This document shows, piece by piece, positions 7,362 through 16,231 of a stretch of DNA of 64,000 nucleotides. The notes under the pieces were generated by a model. That model was not told the DNA's origin and made no database searches. It saw only the letters and a program-made list of their open reading frames with translations. The translations under genes were made by a program, and so were the position numbers. Source of the DNA: Clostridium_AI sp964409685 (lineage in GTDB: Bacteria; Bacillota; Clostridia; Lachnospirales; Lachnospiraceae); the NCBI GenBank assembly GCA_964409685.1, contig CAYPEJ010000020.1, positions 24,683-88,682 on the forward strand, in the 5' to 3' direction. Every line of letters begins with the position of its first letter. The stretch's first letter is position 1.

Positions 7362-9326
7362 ATGAAAGCAATATTCAAAAAGGGTAATATGAAATCCATA
7401 ATTTCTATGATTATGGTACTTGCCGTTGCTCTGACATTTTTAATGCCTAATTTTCCATTTACTAAGTTTGTAAAAGCAGACTCAAAGGCAAATAGTGTTG
7501 TTACTTTAACGCTAGACGGCAGTTCTTGGAATACTGGTTTCTCACTAAATGTGTATGTAAACAATGTGGGAACCGCAACTGTTGAGGATTGGAAAATTAT
7601 CATCGACAAAACAGATTTCACCGTTTCTAGCTTTTGGTGCGCACAATCCATTGAAACAGATGATACTTATGTGGTAACTCCATTTGAATGGGGAAAAACC
7701 ATCAGTGCAAATTCTTCTGTAAACTTTGGCTTTGGTGGTACAGGAAAAATGCCAAAAGAAGCAAAATTTACTGTTCTTTACACAATCAATGGGGTAGAAT
7801 ATTCTACAGCTGATGATGTGACAACTTCTGAGATTCCTAGTGTAGAACCTTCCGAGGAAGTAAGTGAAAGTCCTGTTGTGACAACTATTCCATCTGAAGA
7901 TGTATCTGAGCAACCAAGTGTAGAACCTTCCACTGCTGTTTCTGAAGAACCTAGCGTAGAACCAAGTCAAGACGTTCCTACTAGCGAACCAGAAGAAACT
8001 GCTGGTGTTGCAAAAGAAGGCGACGACTGGTTACACGTAGAAGGTACAAACATTTGTGACAAATACGGTAACAAAGTATGGCTTACTGGTGCAAACTGGT
8101 TCGGATTTAACTGTCGCGAAAGAATGTTCTTAGATTCTTATCATAGCAATATCGTTGCGGATATTGAAATCGTTGCGGACAAAGGTATCAATGTAGTTCG
8201 TGTTCCAATCGCAACAGATTTACTTTATGACTGGAGCCAAGGAATTTATCCAGAATCTACTGACACAAGCTATAACAATGCTGATTTAGCAGGTTTAAAT
8301 AGTTTTGAGTTATTTAACTTTATGTTAGAAAACTTCAAACGTGTTGGTATCAAAGTAATCCTTGATGTACATAGTGCAGAAACAGACAACCAAGGCCACA
8401 GCTATCCATTATGGTACAAAGACAGTATCACAGAGGAAGTTTTCAAAGAAGCTTGGGTTTGGGTTGCAAATTATTACAAAAATGATGATACCATCATCGG
8501 ATTCGACTTAAAGAACGAACCTCATACCAATACTGGTGATTCAAAAAACATTTCTCAAAGTGCTATCTGGGATGATTCTGCAAGAGAGAATAACTGGAAA
8601 CGTGTTGCAGAAGAAACTGCATTAGCCATTTTAAATGTGCATCCAAATGCTCTTATTTTCGTAGAAGGTGTAGAAATCTATCCAATGGACGGAATCTGGG
8701 ATGACGATGTAGTAAATACAAGTCCTTGGTATGGAACATGCGACTACTACTGCACTTGGTGGGGTGGTAACTTAAGAGGCGTTGCGGATTATCCAATCGA
8801 TTTAGGAAAATATCAAAGCCAGTTAGTGTATTCTCCACACGATTACGGTCCAATCGTTTACAATCAAACATGGTTCCAAGGTGACTTTGTAGATGCAGAC
8901 GATGCAGAAGCATTTAACATCTTATATGATCAATGTTGGAGAGACAACTGGGGTTACATCATTGAAGACGGTATCTCACCATTACTAATCGGTGAATGGG
9001 GTGGTATCACAGAAGGTAATAACTCCTTACTTGAACTTAACAAGAAATATTTAAGATGTATGAGAGATTATATCATTGAAAATAAATACTCCATGCACCA
9101 CACATTCTGGTGTATCAACATCGATTCTGCGGATACAAATGGTTTATTTACTCGTGACGAAGGTACTCCATTTGAAGGCGGACGTGATTTAAAATGGAAT
9201 GATTACAAATACGAAAACTTCTTAAAACCAGCTTTATGGCAAACAGAAGATGGAAAATTTATTGGATTAGATCATGAAGTACCTTTGGGTGATAACGGTA
9301 TTGCACTTGGTACAACTCAACATTAA
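7362..9326 (+). CDS. secreted GH5 cellulase with N-terminal CBM2-like module
   Basis: 654 residues; hydrolyses beta-1,4-glucan (or a related beta-glycan) outside the cell. Order: signal peptide (residues 1-39, ending VKA-D), CBM2-like module (about 45-147, with SWNTGFSLNVYVNNVG and SSVNFGFGGTG), an acidic Pro/Ser/Glu/Val linker (about 155-215, repeating VEPSEEVSE-like units), then a GH5 barrel (about 220-640). In the barrel WFGFN starts strand 1, VHSAE lies in strand 3, LKNEP holds the acid/base Glu, and IGEWGG the nucleophile Glu. GAGGAGG lies 8 nt before the ATG. The linker differs from the TPS-type linkers of other secreted proteins in this window. Monocistronic, followed by a terminator. 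Confidence 0.92.
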   Translation: MKAIFKKGNMKSIISMIMVLAVALTFLMPNFPFTKFVKADSKANSVVTLTLDGSSWNTGFSLNVYVNNVGTATVEDWKIIIDKTDFTVSSFWCAQSIETDDTYVVTPFEWGKTISANSSVNFGFGGTGKMPKEAKFTVLYTINGVEYSTADDVTTSEIPSVEPSEEVSESPVVTTIPSEDVSEQPSVEPSTAVSEEPSVEPSQDVPTSEPEETAGVAKEGDDWLHVEGTNICDKYGNKVWLTGANWFGFNCRERMFLDSYHSNIVADIEIVADKGINVVRVPIATDLLYDWSQGIYPESTDTSYNNADLAGLNSFELFNFMLENFKRVGIKVILDVHSAETDNQGHSYPLWYKDSITEEVFKEAWVWVANYYKNDDTIIGFDLKNEPHTNTGDSKNISQSAIWDDSARENNWKRVAEETALAILNVHPNALIFVEGVEIYPMDGIWDDDVVNTSPWYGTCDYYCTWWGGNLRGVADYPIDLGKYQSQLVYSPHDYGPIVYNQTWFQGDFVDADDAEAFNILYDQCWRDNWGYIIEDGISPLLIGEWGGITEGNNSLLELNKKYLRCMRDYIIENKYSMHHTFWCINIDSADTNGLFTRDEGTPFEGGRDLKWNDYKYENFLKPALWQTEDGKFIGLDHEVPLGDNGIALGTTQH

Positions 9327-9378
9327 TGTGTACCACAACGCTAAAATTATTATTTAGTATGTTTCATTAGTAACACTG

Positions 9379-9431
9379 ATAAAGGCAAGGATAGCTTGAA
9401 TTCTATTTCTCGTTTTCCTTGTCTTTATTTT
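9379..9431 (+). terminator. intrinsic terminator after the GH5 gene
   Basis: A 13-bp stem with one G-U pair: arms 9379-9391 (AAAGGCAAGGA core) and 9416-9428 (TCCTTGTCTTT core), followed by TTT. Confidence 0.75.
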
Positions 9432-9579
9432 GCTATCATACCCTATAAAATTCTACGAAATTGAGGAAAGATGTTCGAATTCGCTGTATCATATTTTCAC
9501 TTATCTATACTTTTTATGAATTACATCCTATATTTCGTCTATATAAAACATATATTTCTTGTAAACATTCTATTTTCTT
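9432..9579. other. AT-rich spacer without gene
   Basis: Between the GH5 terminator and the endonuclease promoter. I see no open frame, tRNA or repeat here. Confidence 0.6.
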
Positions 9580-9608
9580 TTGACACCGTTTATTCTCGGG
9601 TTTATAAT
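9580..9608 (+). promoter_or_regulatory. consensus sigma-A promoter of the endonuclease gene
   Basis: TTGACA (9580-9585), 17-nt spacer, TATAAT (9603-9608): exact consensus. Transcription would start near 9615, leaving a leader of about 43 nt. Confidence 0.85.
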
Positions 9609-9657
9609 GAATGCATAACCGCAATATAATTCAAAATCAAAAAAGGAGGAATTTTTT

Positions 9658-11121
9658 ATGAAAAGTAACTTTACTAAAAAAATTGCTGGTTTATTTTTAA
9701 CTCTTGTGCTGATATGCGCATTACTACCAACAAATCTCTTTTCAGTTGATACGGAAGCAGTTTCTCTTCCTTATAACACTGGTACTAGAGATGAAGTAGC
9801 TACTTCTTTAAGCAGTGATGCACTTGCATATTACACAGGAAATTATACCTATTCTACATTATCATCTCTTAGCAGTAGTGCTTTAAAGAGTTCTCTTTAT
9901 TCTCTTATGAGTAGCACAATGACTAGTTCCGTTACATACAAATCTTTGACTTCTTATTGGCCTTACACAGACGCCGAAGACGGCGATTCAGGTACTTTAT
10001 TATTCTATAGTGATGAAGAAAGTTCTTCATTCAATCGTGAACATGTCTGGCCAAAAAGCCGTGCCAGCTTCTATCAAAAAAACGGCGGTTCTGACTTACA
10101 CCATCTTAGACCTACAAACGCAACTGTAAATAGTACTCGTGGCAACCATACAATGGGTGACTTAAATCATTCTGGTACTGCTGTAACATATAATGGAAAA
10201 ACAGTTGGATGGGTTGACACAAGCTCCGATACATTTGAACCACTTGATAACGTAAAAGGTGACGTTGCTCGTATCTTCTTATATGTATATGTTCGTTGGC
10301 AACAACCAAACTTATACCAAGATGTTTCTTCTTCTAATCTTCCTACAATGGATTCTGATGACAGCGTAAATGATGGTCAAGCTGTAATCGAAAGTCTTGA
10401 TACTTTATTACAATGGATGCTTGAAGACCCTGTAGATACATGGGAAATGCAACGTAATGATATTACACAAGATGTCCAAGGAAATAGAAACGTTTTCATC
10501 GACTATCCAGAATTAGCATGGAAACTATTCGGAAAATCCGTTCCATCTAGTCTTGTATCACCTTCACAAGGCGGAAGTTCTTCATCTACACCATCTACAA
10601 GCCCTAGTACATCACCTAGTCCAAGTCCTTCTGCAAGTTCAACACCTTCTACTACAAGCGGTGTTTATAAATTAGTAACATCTGTTGATGATATCGCAGA
10701 TGGCGGTAAATTTGTTCTAGTTGGTGTAAATGGAAACTACACTCGTGCAATGAGCAACACAATCTCCAGTGGAAGAATGACTGGTGCAACTGTTACTATC
10801 TCAAATAATACAATTACAAATCCAGATGCTTCTATCGTTTGGACGCTAAAGGAACAATCCACAACAGACAGATATTCTATCTACAATGAAGAATTAGGAC
10901 AATATCTTGTTATTAACCAAAACTCTACCAGTGGATTTGCTCTTGTAAGTTCACCTACTTATTATTTCAATGCAACTAGTGCTTCTTCTGTAGCAACAAA
11001 TGCAATTTATCTTTCTACAACTGCAACTGGAAATCGTAAGATTAGTCTATATCAAACAGATTTCCGTCCTTATGCTACAAGCAACTATAAACCATTGTAT
11101 TTATATAAGTTAGCTGCGTAG
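9658..11121 (+). CDS. secreted endonuclease I (His-Me finger) with TPS linker and C-terminal beta domain
   Basis: 487 residues. Signal peptide about 1-32 (LTLVLICALLPTNLFSV), then an endonuclease I / NucM-type domain (about 45-295) with FNREHVWPKSRA, the His-Me finger whose His activates water, and SDLHHLRPTNATVNSTRGN, which supplies metal-binding residues. A Ser/Thr/Pro linker (about 300-335, TSPSTSPSPSPSASST-like) leads to a C-terminal domain starting GVYKLVTSVDDIADGGKFVL, which looks beta-rich and may be an adhesion domain. It degrades extracellular DNA, probably non-specifically. Preceded by AAGGAGG and a consensus promoter, followed by a strong terminator, so it should be well expressed on its own. 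The linker closely matches that of the cellulase at 24930-26555. Confidence 0.9.
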   Translation: MKSNFTKKIAGLFLTLVLICALLPTNLFSVDTEAVSLPYNTGTRDEVATSLSSDALAYYTGNYTYSTLSSLSSSALKSSLYSLMSSTMTSSVTYKSLTSYWPYTDAEDGDSGTLLFYSDEESSSFNREHVWPKSRASFYQKNGGSDLHHLRPTNATVNSTRGNHTMGDLNHSGTAVTYNGKTVGWVDTSSDTFEPLDNVKGDVARIFLYVYVRWQQPNLYQDVSSSNLPTMDSDDSVNDGQAVIESLDTLLQWMLEDPVDTWEMQRNDITQDVQGNRNVFIDYPELAWKLFGKSVPSSLVSPSQGGSSSSTPSTSPSTSPSPSPSASSTPSTTSGVYKLVTSVDDIADGGKFVLVGVNGNYTRAMSNTISSGRMTGATVTISNNTITNPDASIVWTLKEQSTTDRYSIYNEELGQYLVINQNSTSGFALVSSPTYYFNATSASSVATNAIYLSTTATGNRKISLYQTDFRPYATSNYKPLYLYKLAA

Positions 11122-11159
11122 GAAGTAATGTAACTGCGTAAAAAATAGATTGTAATTAA

Positions 11160-11206
11160 GATGCCACAAAAGCTAGATGAAATCCTTAGCTTTTGTGGCA
11201 TCTTTT
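11160..11206 (+). terminator. strong intrinsic terminator after the endonuclease
   Basis: A perfect 16-bp stem: GATGCCACAAAAGCTA (11160-11175) and TAGCTTTTGTGGCATC (11187-11202), 11-nt loop, then TTTT. Confidence 0.92.
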
Positions 11207-11236
11207 GTGTTCTATGGTTCTTTTACTATACTTTTT

Positions 11237-11947
11237 CTATATATTCAACAACGTTTTCCCTTGTCCATAATATGCATTCGCACCATGTTTTCTTAAATAA
11301 TGTTTATCTAATAACACTTTCTGCATATCCGTCTGTTCAGGCGATTGATTCAATACATGCCATGCCATAAATGCAACTTCTTCTAACACAACTGCATTAT
11401 GTACCGCATTGGAAGGACTATCCCCCCATGTAAATGGTCCATGACTATATACAAGTACACCTGGTACATCGTTCGGATTCATACCTTCGAATGTTTCTGT
11501 AATCACTTTACCTGTTTCCCATTCATACCGACCATTGATTTCTTCTTCTGTCATCTGTCTAGTACATGGAATCGTTCCATAAAAATAATCCGCATGTGTA
11601 GTCCCTAATGCAGGAATTCCTTTTCCCATCTGTGAAAATATCGTAGCCCAACGGCTGTGTGTATGTACAATTCCCTTAATGTCTTTAAAATCACGATATA
11701 AGCACACATGCGTATCCGTATCAGAAGATGGATTCAAATCTCCTTCGATTTTTTTCCCTGTCTCAATATCCACTACTACCATATCCGATGGTTTCATTGT
11801 TTCATATGATACTCCGCTTGGTTTAATAACCATAGCCCCCATATCACGGTCAATTCCACTAACATTTCCCCATGTAAATGTAACTAAGTTATACTTTGGC
11901 AAAAGCATATTTGCTTCGTACACTTCTTGTTTTAATTCTTCGAGCAT
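11237..11947 (-). CDS. araD: L-ribulose-5-phosphate 4-epimerase
   Basis: 236 residues, usual length. It converts L-ribulose-5-phosphate to D-xylulose-5-phosphate in arabinose catabolism. Class II aldolase/epimerase features: FTWGNVSGIDRD near the N-terminus, VIKPSGVSYE for phosphate binding, IVHTHSRWAT and GTTHADYF with the zinc-binding His residues, and HGPFTWG with a further zinc-binding His. It lies 40 bp downstream of araB and is the last gene of the cassette. No L-arabinose isomerase (araA) is in the window. Confidence 0.93.
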   Translation of the reverse strand: MLEELKQEVYEANMLLPKYNLVTFTWGNVSGIDRDMGAMVIKPSGVSYETMKPSDMVVVDIETGKKIEGDLNPSSDTDTHVCLYRDFKDIKGIVHTHSRWATIFSQMGKGIPALGTTHADYFYGTIPCTRQMTEEEINGRYEWETGKVITETFEGMNPNDVPGVLVYSHGPFTWGDSPSNAVHNAVVLEEVAFMAWHVLNQSPEQTDMQKVLLDKHYLRKHGANAYYGQGKTLLNI

Positions 11948-11987
11948 CGTCTTTCATCTCCTATATTCTGTTGTTTTATTGCCAACT

Positions 11988-13655
11988 TTATCGGCGTTGA
12001 TTTTCCTTAATTGTCTTAAGTCGCTTCATCACATCATTTTCACCTCGTCCAAAATAATCATGAAGCACTTTATATTCTTCAAATAGCTTATTATAAATCG
12101 CAACATTTTCTGGAATTGGCAAATATACAATATCTTTAATTTTTCCCATGCATTTTGCAGCTTCAAAGATAGACTCATAACCACCTTGTTCTGAGCCAGC
12201 CGCTAATGATGCAAAAATAGCACTTCCTAATGCTGGACCTTGTAGGCTTCCAGCAATTTTAATTGGCATATTTAATACATCTGCATAAATCTGCATCATC
12301 ATAGAGTTTTTTTGACTAATTCCACCTGATGCATAAAATTCCTCTACTGGAACACCATTTCTACGGAAATTTTCTACAATTTCTCTTGTTCCATAAGCTG
12401 TTGCTTCTATTAACGCCCGATACATTTCCTCAGGTTTTGTCTGTAATGTCATGCCAATCATCATTCCTGTAAGATCTACATCAACTAACACACTTCGATT
12501 TCCATTCCACCAATCCAAGGCTAATAGTCCACTTTCTCCTGGTTTTAGACACTCTGCCTTTTTCTGCAATAAACTATGGATATTCAAGGATTCTTTCTCT
12601 GCCTCTTCTTTATAACTCTGTGGCACACAATTATCTACAAACCATGCAAAATGGTCACCAACACAAGATTGTCCCGCTTCATATCCAAAATACCCTGGAT
12701 ATACACCATCTTCTGCTACACCACACATTCCAGGAACTACTTTCTTCTCATCTCCCAATAAAATATGACAAGTAGAAGTACCTATAATAGCAAGCATTGC
12801 TCCTGTCTTATGAATACCTACAGCAGGAACACATACATGTGCATCTACATTCCCAGCGCATACTGCCGTTCCTTCCTTTAATCCAGTTAGTTCTGCAATT
12901 TTCTTGCTGATACCACCAACTTTAGTTCCAAGAGGCGTAATATCTGTACTCAACTTAGTTCCAATGACACCATCTAATCTAGGATTTAACAATTTGAAAA
13001 ATTCATTATCTGGATATCCTTTACTTTTATCATAGATTGCCTTATATCCTGCCGTACAGCTATTATGACTTTCCACTCCTGTAAGGACCCAAACAATCCA
13101 ATCCGCAGCTTCGATAAATTGATCCATTTTATCATAAATATGTGGCGCTTCTTCTACCAACTGCATTAATTTTGGTATTGCCCACTCACTACTAATTTTT
13201 CCTCCATAATTTTGTAACCATTCCTGCTTTGTTTCTTCAGCTATGGAATTTAACTTATTTGCTTGTCCTTGTGCCGCATGATGTTTCCATAGTTTTACAT
13301 ATGCATGTGGGTTGTGTTTGTATTCATCTATGAAGCATAATGGTGTACCATCTTCTAACACTGGCAAAATGGTACATGCCGTAAAGTCCGTTCCTACACC
13401 AATAATATCTTCTGGATTTACCCCACTCTGCTTAATTACTTCTGGAACTGTATGCAAAATTACTTTTACGTAGTCCATTGGATCTTGTAATGCCCAATCA
13501 ACACCTAATACTTCACCTGTTGGAAGTTTTTCATCCATAACTGCGTGTGGATATTCCAATACACTCGTAGCTAATTCTTCTCCAGTTTCCACATCCACCA
13601 ATACTGCACGTCCTGAAAGACTACCAAAGTCAATCCCTATTGTATATTTTTTCAT
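11988..13655 (-). CDS. araB: ribulokinase
   Basis: 555 residues; phosphorylates L-ribulose with ATP. FGGY-kinase signs: IGIDFGSLSGRAVLVD at the N-terminus, GVGTDFTACT, a central CTAGYKAIYDKSKGYP, and the C-terminal ATP-binding FYASGGISQKNSMMMQIYAD. I chose ATG 13655 because MKKYTIGIDFG is the natural family start and GGAGG/GGAAG precede it; the open frame extends 21 codons further upstream without homologous character. It follows the sensory lipoprotein gene by 128 bp, in the same direction. Confidence 0.93.
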   Translation of the reverse strand: MKKYTIGIDFGSLSGRAVLVDVETGEELATSVLEYPHAVMDEKLPTGEVLGVDWALQDPMDYVKVILHTVPEVIKQSGVNPEDIIGVGTDFTACTILPVLEDGTPLCFIDEYKHNPHAYVKLWKHHAAQGQANKLNSIAEETKQEWLQNYGGKISSEWAIPKLMQLVEEAPHIYDKMDQFIEAADWIVWVLTGVESHNSCTAGYKAIYDKSKGYPDNEFFKLLNPRLDGVIGTKLSTDITPLGTKVGGISKKIAELTGLKEGTAVCAGNVDAHVCVPAVGIHKTGAMLAIIGTSTCHILLGDEKKVVPGMCGVAEDGVYPGYFGYEAGQSCVGDHFAWFVDNCVPQSYKEEAEKESLNIHSLLQKKAECLKPGESGLLALDWWNGNRSVLVDVDLTGMMIGMTLQTKPEEMYRALIEATAYGTREIVENFRRNGVPVEEFYASGGISQKNSMMMQIYADVLNMPIKIAGSLQGPALGSAIFASLAAGSEQGGYESIFEAAKCMGKIKDIVYLPIPENVAIYNKLFEEYKVLHDYFGRGENDVMKRLKTIKENQRR

Positions 13656-13783
13656 ATGCTGTCTCTTCCTCCATCTATCTGCTTTTATATGTTTGTTTGA
13701 ATGACTTGTTTTGCTCATTCTAATTCAATTTTTTATACTGCTTCTATCAATAACTTCGTATTAATCTCTAGAGTATAAATTTT

Positions 13784-14776
13784 TTAGTATGCTCTACTCA
13801 AAATCATTTCCTCTGTAATTGTCCTACTATCGAATACTTCTTCCTCAACGTACGAATATTTTTCTGGTGTCTCTCCTGCTTCAATCTGTTGAATAATTTT
13901 TTCAACTCTTGGTCCATGTAAAGGATTACATTCTACGTTATAGCTAATTTTTCCACTGAGTGTTTCTCTTAATCCTGCATTGGTTGCATCAAACGATATA
14001 ATCTGGATATCTCCTTCTTTTCCACAGGTTTTTCCAGCAGCTTCAATTGCTTTTATAACACCAAACGCTTCATTATCATTTTCACAGTAGACCAGATCAA
14101 TATCTTCATACTCTTGTAGAAGAGATTCCATAATTTCTTGGCTTTTTGCCTGTGTAAATTCACCTGTTTCCTGCGCAAGCAGACACCAATTCTTATGGCG
14201 TGCTATCCCTGCTTCTAATCCTTCTGTTCGACCAATTTGTGCAGAAGAACCCATAGTTCCTTGTATATGTACGATATTAATTGATTCTTCACCAAATTCT
14301 TGTTCCATCCAACGTACCGCTTCATTCCCTTCGTTACGAAAATCAGAACCAACCCATGCTGTAAATAGATTGGAATCTTCCACGTCGATCATTCGATCTA
14401 CAATGATAACAGGTATTCCAGCTTCACTTGCTTCATCCAAGACCATATCCCACCCTGCTTCTTTCACAGGTGCTATTACAATATAATCTACCTCTTGCTG
14501 TATAAAATTCAAGATCGCTCGAACCTGATTTTCTTGCTTTTGCTGTGCATCATTGTAAATTAATTTGTATCCATTTTCCTTGGTAAAAGTCGATTTCATA
14601 CTTTCTGTATTGGCAATTCGCCAATCACTCTCTGCACCTACTTGAGTGAAACCAATTACAATTTCCTCTTTACATTCCTTTTCCTCACTTTTTTGCTCAA
14701 CTACATTACCGCTACATCCTACAAGACTTAAACCAACTGAAATAACGGTAATAAGTGAAAATAATCTTCTTTTCAT
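13784..14776 (-). CDS. sugar-binding lipoprotein of a three-component sensor (AraP/YtfQ-like)
   Basis: 330 residues. Lipoprotein signal with lipobox LVGC (Cys21), then a LacI-like periplasmic-binding-protein fold: EIVIGFTQVGAESDWR, YIVIAPVKEAGWD, IPVIIVDRMID, and FDATNAGLRETLSGKI. The sequence resembles galactofuranose/arabinose binding proteins of the YtfQ type. No ABC permease or ATPase is near; instead it lies 36 bp after the histidine kinase and just before araB. This matches the known AraPST arrangement of Geobacillus, where the binding protein presents the sugar to the kinase rather than to a transporter. The ligand, probably L-arabinose or an arabino-oligosaccharide, is inferred from context. 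Confidence 0.85.
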   Translation of the reverse strand: MKRRLFSLITVISVGLSLVGCSGNVVEQKSEEKECKEEIVIGFTQVGAESDWRIANTESMKSTFTKENGYKLIYNDAQQKQENQVRAILNFIQQEVDYIVIAPVKEAGWDMVLDEASEAGIPVIIVDRMIDVEDSNLFTAWVGSDFRNEGNEAVRWMEQEFGEESINIVHIQGTMGSSAQIGRTEGLEAGIARHKNWCLLAQETGEFTQAKSQEIMESLLQEYEDIDLVYCENDNEAFGVIKAIEAAGKTCGKEGDIQIISFDATNAGLRETLSGKISYNVECNPLHGPRVEKIIQQIEAGETPEKYSYVEEEVFDSRTITEEMILSRAY

Positions 14777-14812
14777 TAGAATATCCTCCTCATCTTCTCT
14801 GTATTATTCCTA

Positions 14813-16231
14813 TTAGTCCATCTTTTTTGGAATTCGCACCGTTACGGTAGTTCCTATTCCAATTTCACTATAAAACTCCAGTCCGTAATTAGGTCCACAA
14901 TAAAGGTGTAATCTATGCTGAACATTTTCGATTCCTAACCCTGTATGTATATCATAAGAATTTTCAGACTGTAGCTTTTCAACTTGTTCTTTTGTCATAC
15001 CGGCACCATCATCAATTATTTTTAGTAAAATATCATCTTCCTCTTCTATACCAAGAACTTGAATGTGTCCTACTCCACGCTTATTTTTTACACCGTGGTA
15101 CAGTGCATTTTCCACCAATGGCTGTAAAGTAAGTTTCGGAATGGAAAACTCATATAACTCGTTTGGAATATGAATTGTATATTTCAAAATATCTGAATAT
15201 CGAATCTTTTGTATCTTTAGATAACTTTCAATCTGTTTCATTTCATTTTCTATCGTAATAATATCCTTACCATTACTTAGTGAGGTACGAAAAAAAGTAG
15301 ACAAACTAGATGTCATCTGAATCACTTCTTTATCTTGATGTGCTTCCGCTAACCAAATAATAGAGTCCAATGTATTGTATAAAAAATGAGGATTTATCTG
15401 TGCTTGCAAAAGTTCAAACTCTGCTTTTCGCAATGCATTCTGATTATCTTTTACTCTCTGTAATAAACCATTTATCTGCCCTATCATTTTATTGAATCCC
15501 TCATCTAATGTATTAATCTCAACATTATTGGTCTCAACTGGAACAACGGTAAAATCACCTTCACCAAGATGTTCTACTTTCTGACAAAGATGCTTTATAG
15601 GTCCTGTAATCTTGGTAGATAATGCAATGGAATACCAAAGTACAATTACAATAATCAAGACGCTAGCTAGAGCTGTCATGCCGATAGTTACCTTTACTTT
15701 CCGCTGAATATCATCTTGTAAAGAACTTAATTCCTTCACCTCATAATATATGTACTCTTGCACATAAGTTTGTACTAATTGTGTCAACACATAGATGTCT
15801 TGGTCCAACATTTTCATTCTACTATCGTAGTTCTCCATCTGTTCAATTTTCACCATAGCATCTGACAATTTGTCACATAATCGAAGTAAACTATCCACTC
15901 TCCACTGATTCTCAGCATTGGTTGTAGTTTCTTGCAAACGCTGAATTACATTCTTAGCATTTGCTACTTCATCTAACGGTAGTTGCTCCATATTAGAACT
16001 ACCAATGACAAAATAGTACATATCCAAATCCAGTTTTTCCTTAAAATTAAAGTTAAATTCACTTGCCGTCGTTGCATTAACCAACGTAGCTCTATACTCA
16101 AGGTTAAAAGAATATAAAAAATTCAAAATAATTACAATCATAATAACAAATGGAATCCCAATTGCAATGATCAATTTTGTAAATTGACTTCTTAGTGTTT
16201 TTCGCTTTTCTGTACAAATTTTATACCTCAT
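14813..16231 (-). CDS. sensor histidine kinase, LytS/YesM type (AraS-like)
   Basis: 472 residues. TM1 (about 18-42), extracytoplasmic domain (about 43-175), TM2 (about 178-205), HAMP (about 206-260), His_kinase domain with QINPHFLYNTLDSI where His282 is the phosphoacceptor, and HATPase with LVENALYHGV and DDGAGM. The start codon overlaps the stop of the response-regulator gene by 4 bp (ATGA), so the two are coupled. With the downstream sugar-binding lipoprotein it likely forms a three-component sensor. Confidence 0.9.
   Translation of the reverse strand: MRYKICTEKRKTLRSQFTKLIIAIGIPFVIMIVIILNFLYSFNLEYRATLVNATTASEFNFNFKEKLDLDMYYFVIGSSNMEQLPLDEVANAKNVIQRLQETTTNAENQWRVDSLLRLCDKLSDAMVKIEQMENYDSRMKMLDQDIYVLTQLVQTYVQEYIYYEVKELSSLQDDIQRKVKVTIGMTALASVLIIVIVLWYSIALSTKITGPIKHLCQKVEHLGEGDFTVVPVETNNVEINTLDEGFNKMIGQINGLLQRVKDNQNALRKAEFELLQAQINPHFLYNTLDSIIWLAEAHQDKEVIQMTSSLSTFFRTSLSNGKDIITIENEMKQIESYLKIQKIRYSDILKYTIHIPNELYEFSIPKLTLQPLVENALYHGVKNKRGVGHIQVLGIEEEDDILLKIIDDGAGMTKEQVEKLQSENSYDIHTGLGIENVQHRLHLYCGPNYGLEFYSEIGIGTTVTVRIPKKMD

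Noticed and set aside
7286..7970. Minus-strand open frames over the start of the GH5 gene
   Set aside because: Antisense to the signal peptide and CBM2-like module, with low-complexity translations and no ribosome site.
13656..13718. Upstream start of araB at 13718
   Set aside because: The extra 21 residues are not family-like and the ATG at 13655 has a suitable ribosome site.
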